DNA from: Sorangium cellulosum So ce56
GTDB taxonomy: Bacteria > Myxococcota_A > Polyangia > Polyangiales > Polyangiaceae
Assembly: GCF_000067165.1 (NCBI RefSeq)
Contig: NC_010162.1
Coordinates: 11,024,501 to 11,088,500, forward strand
DNA length: 64,000 bases
Direction of reading: 5' to 3'
The notes under the pieces were generated by a model. It made no database searches, had not been told where the DNA came from, and saw nothing but the letters and a program-made list of their open reading frames with translations. The position numbers and the translations under genes were made by a program. Every line of letters begins with the position of its first letter. Position 1 is the first letter of the stretch. Below, piece by piece: positions 18,950 to 30,860 of this stretch.

Positions 18950-21565
18950 TCACGCCTTGGTGAAGACGAACTTCTCGTCGACCACGTCGACCTGCATCGT
19001 CTGGCCGGGCTGGTACCCGCCGGCGAGAATCGTCTCGGCGAGCGGGTTCTGGAGCTCGCGCAGGATCGCCCGCTTCAGCGGGCGAGCGCCGAGGCTCGGC
19101 TCGTAGCCGAGCTCGACGAGCCGGGCCTTCGCGGCGTCCGTGAGGGCGAGGCGGATGTCCTTGTCCGTGAGCAGCTGCTCCAGCCGGCGGAGCTGGATGT
19201 CGACGATGCCCCGGAGGTCCTCCTTGCTGAGCGCCTTGAACACGACGATGTCGTCGACCCGGTTCAGGAACTCGGGGCGGAAGAACCCGCGCAGCTCCTC
19301 GAGCAGGACGTCGCGGATCGCCTCGCGCCCGTCCTCCGTGGTCCAGAGCTTGGCGTCGGTCTCGAGCACGCGCTTCGACCCGATGTTCGAGGTCATGATG
19401 ACGACCGTGTTCGAGAAGTCGGCGAGCCGCCCGCGGCCGTCGGTGAGCCGGCCGTCGTCGAGGATCTGGAGCAGCAGGTTGAACACGTCCGCGTGCGCCT
19501 TCTCGACCTCGTCGAACAGGAGCACGCTGTACGGCCGGCGCCGGGCGGCCTCGGTGAGGAAGCCGCCCTGCTCGCTGTCCGCGTAGCCCGGGGGCGCCCC
19601 GATCAGGCGCTGGGCCATGTGGCGCTCCATGAACTCGCTCATGTCCATGCGCGTCAGCGCCTGCTCGTCGTCGAACAGGAACTCGGCGAGCGCCTTCGCG
19701 AGCTCCGTCTTGCCGACGCCGCTCGGGCCGAGGAACAGGAACGAGCCGATCGGCTTGCCCGGATCGCGCAGGCCGACGCGCCCGCGGCGCACCGCCTTCG
19801 CGATCGCGCGCACCGCCTCGTCCTGACCCACCACCCGCTGCGCGAGCCGCGCCTCCATCTTGAGGAGCTTCTCGGCCTCGCCCTCGAGCATCTTGGCCAC
19901 CGGGATGCCGGTCCAGTCGTTGAGCGTCGCCGCCACGTCCGACTCGGCGACGACGTTCGAGGTCGGCGCGACCCCCTCCCGCTGCGCGGCCTCCTCCGCG
20001 GCCTGGAGCCGCCGCCTGATCTCCGGGAGCGTGACGTGCTCGAGCTCGCCGATCTTGGCGAACGCCTTGTCGCGCTGGGCAGCCTTCAAGGCCTCCGTCG
20101 CGGCGACGAGCTCCCGGCGGATGGCCTGGCACGCCGCGATGACGCCGCGGCGCGACGCGTTACGGCTGCGCATCGACGACGCCTTCGGCTCGATCTCCGC
20201 GAGCTCCGCCTCCAGGCGCGTGCGGGTCTGGACGCTGAGCTTGTCGTCGTCGTCCGCGAGCGCGGCGATCTGGGCGCGGAGCGCGTCGACACGCCGGGTC
20301 AGCGTGTCGAGCTCGGCCGGCACGCCGTCGACCTCCACCCGCTTGCGGGCGGACGTCTCGTCGAGCAGGTCCACCGCCGTGTCGGGGAGCGCGCGGTCCG
20401 AGATGTACCGCTTGGCCAGCGCGACCGCCGAGGTGATGGCGCTCTCCCCCACCCGGACGCGGTGGTGGGCCTCGTACTTCGTGGCGATCCCGCGCAGGAT
20501 CTCCGTCGCCTGATCGATGCTCGGCGCCTCCAGCGTGATCGTCGAGAACCGCCGGATGATCCCGGGATCGCGCTCGTTGATCTTGCGCACGCCCTCGGGC
20601 GTCGTCGTGGCGATGATCCGGATCTCCCCGCGCGACAGGAGCGGCTTCAGGAGCTCGCCCACGCCGGCGCCCTGCACCCCCTGGCCGAAGAGCGCGTCGA
20701 GATCCTCGACGACGAGGATGCTCTCCGCGTCCTGCTCGCCGCGCAGCCGATCGACCAGGACCTTGAGGCGCTGCTCGATCTCCCCGCGGAGCTTCGCCCC
20801 GGCGACGAGCGCGCCGGTGTCGAGCTCGTAGAGGTGGGCGCCCGCGAGGTTCGTGGGCACGTCGCCGTGCGCGATCCGGTCGGCCAGGCCCCGGATGAGC
20901 GCTGTCTTGCCCACGCCGGGCTCGCCGACGATGAGGGGGTGGTTCTTGAACCGCCGCTCGAGGATCTGCAGCAAGCGGCGCGCCTCGACGTCACGGCCGA
21001 TGACCGGGTCGAACCGCCCCTCGCGCGCGTCCGCGACGAGGTCCCGCGTGTAGGGCGCGGGTTGACCCGGCTCGGCCGCGTTGGCCGGCGCAGGCGAGGG
21101 CTCCCGCGAGGCCGCCTCCAGCGCCCCGAGGTGCGGCCGGAACGCGCCCGGACCGATGCCGAACGAAGAGAGGATTTCCCCGGCAGGCCCGCGGATCTCC
21201 TGGGCGAGCGCGTGCAACAGGTGCTCGATGCCCACGTTCTGCGACTTGTCCCGGGTCGCCTCCCGCTCGGCGCGCCCGAGCAGATCGAGCAAGCGAGGGC
21301 TCACGTAGGCAACACCGCTGCTGCCCGCCCTGGACAGTTTCTTCAGGGCGTTCTCGGCGAGCTGGAGCACCTCGTTCGGGTCGGCACCCGCCCGCCGAAA
21401 GACCTCGGACACGCCCCGGTCGCGCTCCAGCAACCTCATGAGCAGGTGCAGCGGCGTGACCTCGGCGTGCTGGCGCTCGTCCGCGATCTGCTGTGCACCG
21501 GCGACGACCTGCTTCGCGTCGCCGGTATAGCGATCGAGGTGAATCGTGCCCTCTTTCTCGGCCAT
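18950..21565 (-). CDS. clpB: ClpB-family disaggregase with altered first ATPase domain
   Basis: 871 aa, normal ClpB length. Clp_N repeats span ~10-150. NBD1 has Walker A GEPGVGKT at 214-221. A coiled-coil M domain lies at ~410-530. NBD2 has Walker A GPSGVGKT at 613-620 and Walker B LLFDE at 682-686. NBD1 is unusual: its Walker B reads ILVVED (acid order swapped, 283-288) where ClpB has ILFIDE, and pore loop 1 reads GAKLRGE where nearly all Hsp100 proteins have GAKYRGE, losing the substrate-gripping Tyr. In NBD2 the GYVG pore loop is GYAD, keeping the Tyr. No ClpP-binding loop was seen. Probably a specialised paralogue; canonical ClpB may exist elsewhere. Confidence 0.88.
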   Translation of the reverse strand: MAEKEGTIHLDRYTGDAKQVVAGAQQIADERQHAEVTPLHLLMRLLERDRGVSEVFRRAGADPNEVLQLAENALKKLSRAGSSGVAYVSPRLLDLLGRAEREATRDKSQNVGIEHLLHALAQEIRGPAGEILSSFGIGPGAFRPHLGALEAASREPSPAPANAAEPGQPAPYTRDLVADAREGRFDPVIGRDVEARRLLQILERRFKNHPLIVGEPGVGKTALIRGLADRIAHGDVPTNLAGAHLYELDTGALVAGAKLRGEIEQRLKVLVDRLRGEQDAESILVVEDLDALFGQGVQGAGVGELLKPLLSRGEIRIIATTTPEGVRKINERDPGIIRRFSTITLEAPSIDQATEILRGIATKYEAHHRVRVGESAITSAVALAKRYISDRALPDTAVDLLDETSARKRVEVDGVPAELDTLTRRVDALRAQIAALADDDDKLSVQTRTRLEAELAEIEPKASSMRSRNASRRGVIAACQAIRRELVAATEALKAAQRDKAFAKIGELEHVTLPEIRRRLQAAEEAAQREGVAPTSNVVAESDVAATLNDWTGIPVAKMLEGEAEKLLKMEARLAQRVVGQDEAVRAIAKAVRRGRVGLRDPGKPIGSFLFLGPSGVGKTELAKALAEFLFDDEQALTRMDMSEFMERHMAQRLIGAPPGYADSEQGGFLTEAARRRPYSVLLFDEVEKAHADVFNLLLQILDDGRLTDGRGRLADFSNTVVIMTSNIGSKRVLETDAKLWTTEDGREAIRDVLLEELRGFFRPEFLNRVDDIVVFKALSKEDLRGIVDIQLRRLEQLLTDKDIRLALTDAAKARLVELGYEPSLGARPLKRAILRELQNPLAETILAGGYQPGQTMQVDVVDEKFVFTKA

Positions 21566-21639
21566 GCGCGCAGCCTACCGCAAGGTGGAGCCCTGTGCGC
21601 TTGCATCTTTGGCCTGCCCGGGAAAGGAAAGAGGACGAG

Positions 21640-21939
21640 ATGCCCATGCAAGCAGCCGAAGTCACCATCTACGTCACCGACTACTGCCCATACTGCGCCA
21701 TGGCGAAGCGCCTGCTGACGCAGAAGCAGGCGCGCTTCACGGAGATCAACGTGGAGAACCGCGATGACCTCCGCGCCTGGCTGGTCAAGGCCTCCGGGCA
21801 GCGGACGGTCCCTCAGATCTTCATCAATGGAGCCAGCATCGGCGGATTCAGCGACCTCTCGGCCCTGGACAAGGAGGGGGGGCTCGATCCGCGCCTCGGT
21901 GAGGCGCCGAGCGCGGACGCACCTCCCATGCCGCGCTGA
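21640..21939 (+). CDS. grx: glutaredoxin
   Basis: 99 aa from ATG 21640 with RBS AAAGGAAAGAGG. Dithiol active site CPYC (Cys16, Cys19), GSH-binding TVPQIFING with cis-Pro, and GGFSDL near the C-terminus. Cytoplasmic; uses glutathione to reduce disulfides. The C-terminal ~15 residues are a Pro/Ala tail beyond the fold. Divergent from clpB with only 74 bp between the starts, so both stress-related genes may share a control region. Confidence 0.93.
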   Translation: MPMQAAEVTIYVTDYCPYCAMAKRLLTQKQARFTEINVENRDDLRAWLVKASGQRTVPQIFINGASIGGFSDLSALDKEGGLDPRLGEAPSADAPPMPR

Positions 21940-22129
21940 GGCGGATGAGGGTGGCTGAGGTACGACGGAGAATCCTCGTCGGACGCACCCCTGGGGCCCC
22001 GCCGGCGAAGGTGCACCCCGGCGTGGGGAGGTGATAAGCTGCCGCGCGGGGACGGGGCGCAGCTTTCTTTGATGCGGTTCGTCCAAAGGGCTTCACGGGC
22101 TTCGTCCGCTTCCCCCACGTCGAACCGCC

Positions 22130-23803
22130 ATGCCTAGCAGCACCGACACCACCGCCGCAGCGACCCAGCCGGTCGAGGGGGCGCTCGTCGGAAAGCGGGT
22201 TCAGAAGTACGAAATCGTACGGACGATCGGGCGTGGCGGGATGGGCACGGTCTACGAGGCGGTGAATACCGCCATCGGCAAGCGCGTCGCGATGAAGTTC
22301 GTCGACGGCGATCTCGCGCAGAACAAGGACGCGGTGGCGCGGTTCCACCGCGAGGCGCAGGCGGCCAGCGCCGTCGAGAGCGCGCACATCGTCGAGATCT
22401 TCGACGCCGGCTTCGCCGACGACACCCCCTTCCTCGTCATGGAGCTGCTCCGGGGCGAGGACCTGGGCCACCGCATCCGGCGCTGCGGCAGGCTCGACCT
22501 CGGCGAGGCGCTCCACGTGACCGCGCAGCTGCTCCGCGGCCTTCACCGCGCCCACGAGGCGGGCATCGTCCACCGCGACCTCAAGCCGGACAACGTCTTC
22601 CTTGTCGACCGCGACGACGACCCGAACTTCGCCAAGATCCTGGACTTCGGCATCTCGAAGATGCGCCGCGCCGACGGCGCTCCGGCCCACACGTTGACCC
22701 GGCAGGGCACGGTGCTCGGAACGCCGTTCTACATGTCGCCGGAGCAGGCGCAGGCGATGCCCGACGTGGACGGCAGGACCGATCTCTGGGCCGCCGGCGC
22801 GATCCTCTACGAGTGCCTCACGGGACACCCGCCGCACAGCGGCAGCTCGTACGAGCAGGTGATCGTCAACATCTGCATGAAGGACGCCCTCGACGTGCGG
22901 ATGAGCAACCCGGCCGTCCCCGAGCCGATCGCGCGTGTGATCGCCAAGGCGCTCACGCGGGACAGGGACGCGAGGTTCTCCTCCGCGCGAGATTTCCTGG
23001 ACGCCCTGGTCGTCGGCGCCGGCGGGCTCCTCGCGTCACGGCGCAGCTCGAGCGACGAGCTCGGAGCGCACACGACGAGCGCTCCTGGCGCCCTCGGGCA
23101 GACGCCGGCGAAGCAGACGCCGGGTGATCCGAACATCGGGCTGGATCCGACGCTCGAGGTGCACGGGAGCGGCTCGAAGGTGGGCTGGTCGAGCAGCGGG
23201 CCCACGGGCGCGCGCGGCCCGCGGCGGCTCGCGTTCGCCGCGGTGGCGCTGGTCGCGCTGGTTGGCGGACTCGCCGGCGCGGTCCTCCACGCGCGCCGCG
23301 CGCCGGAGGCGAGCACGGTGGCCACCGCGCCTGCGCTGCCCGCCCAGGTCTCGGTCGAGCTCCGGACGAACGCCGAGGGCGCCCTCTTCACCATCGACGG
23401 CGTGGCGCTGGCCGACCGCACGCTGCGCGGCCGCACGGGCGAGACGAAGCGCGTGCGGATCGAGGCCTCCGGCTACACGCCCGTGGACAAGGAGGTGACG
23501 CTCCAGGACGGCAACTCCCCGATCGAGGTCCTGCTCCACCCGCTGCCGGCGGCCGTGACACCGGCGCCGCCCCCGGCCGAGGCCGCGACCGCGGCGCCCG
23601 TCGCGCCCGCGGCGCCCGTCGCGCCCGCCCCGGCGCCCAAGGCCGAGCCGATCCCGAAGAAGGCGACGGCGCTCCCCCTCGCGGCGCGCCCCAGGGGCAC
23701 GGGCGCCGGGGCGAAGGCCGCCGGTCCGGCGCAGGCCACCCCGGCGGTGGCGACGCCGAAGCCGGCGGGGGTCGCGGCTGGTTTGCAGCTCAAGGTCGAC
23801 TGA
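22130..23803 (+). CDS. Ser/Thr protein kinase 2 with PEGA domain
   Basis: 557 aa from ATG 22130; no strong RBS. Kinase domain ~25-285: GRGGMGTVYE glycine loop, VAMKFVDG Lys, HRDLKPDN, DFGISK, GTPFYMSPEQ. One TM helix near residues 365-388 (FAAVALVALVGGLAGAVL) leads to an external PEGA domain (VSVELRTNAEGALFTIDG, EASGYTPVDKEV) and an Ala/Pro-rich tail. PEGA modules are common in envelope proteins that face the cell surface. The next gene, 7 bp on, also has a PEGA-like segment, so the pair is probably one operon. Confidence 0.9.
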   Translation: MPSSTDTTAAATQPVEGALVGKRVQKYEIVRTIGRGGMGTVYEAVNTAIGKRVAMKFVDGDLAQNKDAVARFHREAQAASAVESAHIVEIFDAGFADDTPFLVMELLRGEDLGHRIRRCGRLDLGEALHVTAQLLRGLHRAHEAGIVHRDLKPDNVFLVDRDDDPNFAKILDFGISKMRRADGAPAHTLTRQGTVLGTPFYMSPEQAQAMPDVDGRTDLWAAGAILYECLTGHPPHSGSSYEQVIVNICMKDALDVRMSNPAVPEPIARVIAKALTRDRDARFSSARDFLDALVVGAGGLLASRRSSSDELGAHTTSAPGALGQTPAKQTPGDPNIGLDPTLEVHGSGSKVGWSSSGPTGARGPRRLAFAAVALVALVGGLAGAVLHARRAPEASTVATAPALPAQVSVELRTNAEGALFTIDGVALADRTLRGRTGETKRVRIEASGYTPVDKEVTLQDGNSPIEVLLHPLPAAVTPAPPPAEAATAAPVAPAAPVAPAPAPKAEPIPKKATALPLAARPRGTGAGAKAAGPAQATPAVATPKPAGVAAGLQLKVD

Positions 23804-23810
23804 GGCGGGT

Positions 23811-25043
23811 TTGCGCAGATCACACGGACGACTCACGCTGGCGCTCTGCGCGGCGACGCTCGGCCTGGCCGTGCAGCTCTCGCCGGCGCTCGCGCAGGTC
23901 GAGCCGTACCGGCAGCACATGGAGAACGGCATCAAGCTGTTCCAGGACAGGAACTACCGGGCCGCGGTCGTCGAGTTCGAGGCGGCCTACAAGGAGAAGC
24001 CGAAGGCCAGCCCGCTGTTCAACATCGCGCTCGCCGAGAAGGCCCTCTTCAACTACCCGAGGGCCATCGCGGCGCTCGAGCGCGCGCTCGCGCAGCACCG
24101 CGACACGATGGATGAGGGCGACGAGAAGACGGCGCGCAGCGCCATCGAGGAGATGCGCGCGCTCCTCGCCCATCTCACGATCGAGCTCAGCCCACAGACC
24201 GCCACGCTGATCATCGACGGCGAGGAGCAGCCCCCCTCGTCCTCGGGGACGCGGGTCGTGGAGCTCGGGCCGGGGGTGCACCGCATCGGCGCGCGCGCCG
24301 AGGGGCACGCGAGCGCCGACGAGAGCGTCACCGTGGTGAGCGGCGAGCGCGACAAGAAGGTGAAGCTCGCGCTGGTCCCGGACAGAGCCCCCGCGACCCC
24401 GGCGGCGCAGCCGTTCACGCCGCCCCTGCCCCCTCCGCCGAAGCCGGTGCCCCTCTCGCTCCCGCCGCAGGGCTACTATGTGATCGGCGCCGCGTCGCTG
24501 CTCTGGCCGCTCGGCCACCCGCGAGCCTTCCCGGCGCCGGAGGCGAACAGCGGCGGGGCTGGCTCGATCCGGGTGGGATACCGCGTGAACACCCCCGCGG
24601 CGTTCGACGTGATGCTCCAGTACGCGAACATCGCGACCGGCTCGGACGACCCCGCGTACCCGAATGCCAGTTACACGCTCGGCTCGACGCGCCTCGGGCT
24701 GAACGTCCGCCTGATGACCCCTGGGCAGACCTGGCGGTTCGTGGGCTCGATCGGGGGCGGTCTCACCTACGATTCGGTGAAGTTCGACAGCATCAAGACG
24801 CAGGACGGAGACATCTGCGATGGCCTGTGCCAGAAGGCCGCCGGGGTGAACGCGTTCGTGTTCTCCGAGGTGGGCGTCGAGCTGGACCTCGGGGGCGTGC
24901 TCCTCGGGTTCTCACTCGACAGCTACTTCCAGTCGTCGCGCGGCATCAGCTACAAGAACAGCGATCAGGACGACGTCACGCTCTACTCGGCCGTGCTGCT
25001 GCAGCTGGGGGGCAGCTTGCACGCCGGCTATGCGTTCTGGTGA
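23811..25043 (+). CDS. exported TPR/PEGA protein with C-terminal beta-barrel-like region
   Basis: 410 aa from TTG 23811, 7 bp after the kinase 2 stop; GAGGCGGG precedes. Signal peptide MRRSHGRLTLALCAATLGLAVQ ends near PALAQ. TPR-like helices follow (IKLFQDRNYRAAVVEFEAAY, PLFNIALAEKALFNYPRA). A PEGA-type strand set comes next (TATLIIDGEE, GPGVHRIGARAEGHA), then a Pro-rich hinge at ~205. The last ~190 residues show alternating amphipathic strands ending in YAFW, an aromatic C-terminus typical of outer-membrane barrels. Likely an outer-membrane protein whose job is tied to kinase 2. No precise family. Confidence 0.65.
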   Translation: MRRSHGRLTLALCAATLGLAVQLSPALAQVEPYRQHMENGIKLFQDRNYRAAVVEFEAAYKEKPKASPLFNIALAEKALFNYPRAIAALERALAQHRDTMDEGDEKTARSAIEEMRALLAHLTIELSPQTATLIIDGEEQPPSSSGTRVVELGPGVHRIGARAEGHASADESVTVVSGERDKKVKLALVPDRAPATPAAQPFTPPLPPPPKPVPLSLPPQGYYVIGAASLLWPLGHPRAFPAPEANSGGAGSIRVGYRVNTPAAFDVMLQYANIATGSDDPAYPNASYTLGSTRLGLNVRLMTPGQTWRFVGSIGGGLTYDSVKFDSIKTQDGDICDGLCQKAAGVNAFVFSEVGVELDLGGVLLGFSLDSYFQSSRGISYKNSDQDDVTLYSAVLLQLGGSLHAGYAFW

Positions 25044-25059
25044 TCGGCCTCTGCCGATC
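25042..25059 (+). terminator. hairpin overlapping the stop of the barrel-protein gene
   Basis: GATCGGC (25042-25048), loop CTCT, GCCGATC (25053-25059): a perfect 7-bp stem beginning within the TGA stop codon. No T-run. It could end the kinase 2/barrel operon and set it apart from acs. Confidence 0.45.
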
Positions 25060-25163
25060 CCGGGCGCTCGTTCCATCCTTGTTCTGCCGCTTGACGGATG
25101 TATCCTCGCACGCCCTCGCGGTGAGCCGTAGAGGGTTCGCCGCGCTCTCCAGCGGGAGCATGG

Positions 25164-25312
25164 GCCGGGGATCGGCTGCTGCCGTCCTCTTCAATCACGT
25201 CAGCCGGGGATCGGCTGCCGCCGTTCCCTTCAACGTCAGCCGGGGATCGGCTGCCGCCGTCCCCTTCAACGTCGGCCGGGGATCGGCTGCCGCCGTCCCC
25301 TCAAGGGGTGAC
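25164..25312 (+). repeat. four tandem 36/39-bp hairpin units upstream of acs
   Basis: Units begin GCCGGGGATCGGCTG at 25164, 25203, 25239 and 25275 (spacings 39, 36, 36). Each can fold as GGGGA-T-CGGC-TGCC-GCCG-TCCCC: 5 bp, a one-base bulge, 4 bp and a tetraloop. Differences between units keep the pairing: unit 1 ends TCCTC and unit 2 TTCCC, each giving a G-T pair in place of G-C, and unit 1 changes only the loop (TGCT). The last hairpin (25278-25300) stops just before the acs RBS. No spacers, so not CRISPR. Confidence 0.8.
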
Positions 25313-25313
25313 C

Positions 25314-27281
<1,968 letters not shown>

Positions 27282-27548
27282 GCCCCGCGGCGGCGCAGGG
27301 GCGCGGCCGTGCCCCTGCGACCGACGCGAGGACACCGCGCACGACGGCGCAGCGCCTGCTCCTCGGCGAAGGGGAGGAGAACCCACGGAAGAGCTCGATC
27401 CTGCGGCTCTTCCGCCGCGCTCGGCCCTGGGAAGAGCGACGGCGGCCCGCGACCGGCATCCCGCGGCTTACGGTCGGATCACCTCGTTCGCGCCGGAGAA
27501 TTTGATCCTCCGCATCGGCGCGGAGGATACTCTGGGGCGAGGGCGCGC

Positions 27549-29114
<1,566 letters not shown>

Positions 29115-29183
29115 GCCGCGCGCAGCGGCTCCGCGTCGGACGTGCCGCTCTCCGCCGGGCAAGCGCGCAGCGGCCGGCGCGGC

Positions 29184-30860
29184 TCACAGCGCCGCGTCCG
29201 TGGCGCGGCCCTGGGCCGGTGAGCGCCCGGCGGGCAGCGCGATCCGGAACCGCGTTCCCCCCGCCTCACGCGGCTCGCACGAGATCGTGCCGCCGTGCGC
29301 CTCGATGATGTCCCGCGTGACCGCGAGCCCGAGCCCCGTGCCGCGCTGCTTCGTCGTGAAGAAGGGGTCGAAGATCGACGCGCGCAGCTCCTCCGGCACG
29401 CCGGGGCCCGTGTCGTCGACCGCGATGGTCGCGGCGCCGCTCGAGAAGCTGACGCTCACGACGATCTCGCCGCCCTTCGGCATCGCCTCGCGCGCGTTGC
29501 GGAGCAGATTCAGGAGCGCCTGACGGATCTGCGACTCGTCGAGGAGGAGCTCGGGCCCCGCCTCCTCCACCTCGACGCGAACCGCGACGCCGGCGCGGTC
29601 GAGCTCGGGCCTCACGAACGCCACCAGCTCCTGCACCAGGTCGTCCACCCGCTCCGGCTCCAGGCGCGGGCGGGGGCGGCGGGCGACGCTGAGGTACTGC
29701 TCGGCGATGCGAGACAGGCGGTCCACCTCGGCCCGGATGGCGGTGACGAGCTGCGCCGACTCCTTCATCACCGGCCTGAGCTCCGCGTCAGGGGTGTCCG
29801 CGGCGGAGGCGCGCGCCACCTCCTCCTCGAGCAGCTCGAGGTTCAGCCCGATCGACGACAGCGGGTTCCTGATCTCGTGCGTGACGTGCGCGGCCATCTT
29901 CCCGATCGCCGCCAGCCGCTCGGCGTTCACGAGCTCGGCGCGCGCGCGGCGGATCGCGGCGACCATGTCCTCGAACGTCGTCGCGAGCTCGCCGATCTCG
30001 TCGTTCGTCGCGAGCGCCTGCTTCGGGGTGAGGTCGCCGCGCGCGACGGCGTTGGCCCGCTCGGTGACCGCGGTCAGCGGGGCGAGCACGCGCCGCGCGT
30101 ACAGCGACATCATCACGCCGACGAGGAGCGTCAGCACGCCCAGCCCGACGAGCAGGTGCATCGAGCGCTCCTCGCGCAGCTCCGCCTCGTCGGTGAGGCT
30201 CTGCATTTGCCCCTCGACGCGGCTCCTTATCACCCGCAGCCGCTGCGCGCCCTCGACCTCTCGCTTGACCAGCTCGTCGCGCGTGCGCTCGGCGAGGTCG
30301 CGGTCACCGACGGCGAGCGCCTGGAAGAGCTGGGCGAACCGCTCCGGGCTGGCGCCGACGAGCCGCTCGATCGCCGCCACCTCGGCCGCCACCTCGTCGC
30401 TGAACCGGCGGACGCCGGACGACGCGGCCGCCTGCCCCACGCGGGCGTCCCCGCCGGTCGCCTTCTCATCGGCGCCGGCGAGCGCCCGGGCGGCGTCCTT
30501 GACGTTCGAGAACGCGAGCGGACGGGTCCGCCTCGCGGTCTCGATCCACTCGCGCACGTCCCCCGGGTTCTTCGCGGCGGTGATGTGGTTGAGCTGGGCG
30601 TTGAAGACGTTCTGCTCGGCCAGGACCTCGCCGATGCGGAGCAGCAGCGGGACGTACCCGGCGCGCAGCAGCTGGGCGTCGCGCGAGGCCGCCCGCAGCG
30701 CCTGGACGCTCCAGCCGACGGTCAGCGCGAAGGCGGCGAGCACCACGAGGTAGCTCGCGAGGAGCCTCCCCGCGACCGTGCGCCGCTTCTGGGGCGCGCG
30801 CTCCTCCGGCCCCGCGGCGCCGCCGCGCGCCTCGTCCGCGGCTGGCGGCGGCGCGGTCAT
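29184..30860 (-). CDS. transmembrane HAMP sensor histidine kinase
   Basis: 558 aa from ATG 30860, overlapping the stop of the Fe-S gene as ATGA. TM1 ~32-50, an all-helical periplasmic domain ~51-234 (four-helix-bundle type), TM2 ~235-255, HAMP ~256-308. HisKA carries His328 in THEIRNPLSS. The ATPase part has the N box LLNLLRNAREAM, DDTGPGVP and RGTGLGLAV. No receiver domain and no response-regulator gene nearby. Co-translated with the Fe-S protein, so its signal may be redox-linked. Confidence 0.9.
   Translation of the reverse strand: MTAPPPAADEARGGAAGPEERAPQKRRTVAGRLLASYLVVLAAFALTVGWSVQALRAASRDAQLLRAGYVPLLLRIGEVLAEQNVFNAQLNHITAAKNPGDVREWIETARRTRPLAFSNVKDAARALAGADEKATGGDARVGQAAASSGVRRFSDEVAAEVAAIERLVGASPERFAQLFQALAVGDRDLAERTRDELVKREVEGAQRLRVIRSRVEGQMQSLTDEAELREERSMHLLVGLGVLTLLVGVMMSLYARRVLAPLTAVTERANAVARGDLTPKQALATNDEIGELATTFEDMVAAIRRARAELVNAERLAAIGKMAAHVTHEIRNPLSSIGLNLELLEEEVARASAADTPDAELRPVMKESAQLVTAIRAEVDRLSRIAEQYLSVARRPRPRLEPERVDDLVQELVAFVRPELDRAGVAVRVEVEEAGPELLLDESQIRQALLNLLRNAREAMPKGGEIVVSVSFSSGAATIAVDDTGPGVPEELRASIFDPFFTTKQRGTGLGLAVTRDIIEAHGGTISCEPREAGGTRFRIALPAGRSPAQGRATDAAL

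Noticed and set aside
25164..25312. CRISPR-like array
   Set aside because: Units are adjacent with no spacers, and no cas genes are in the window.
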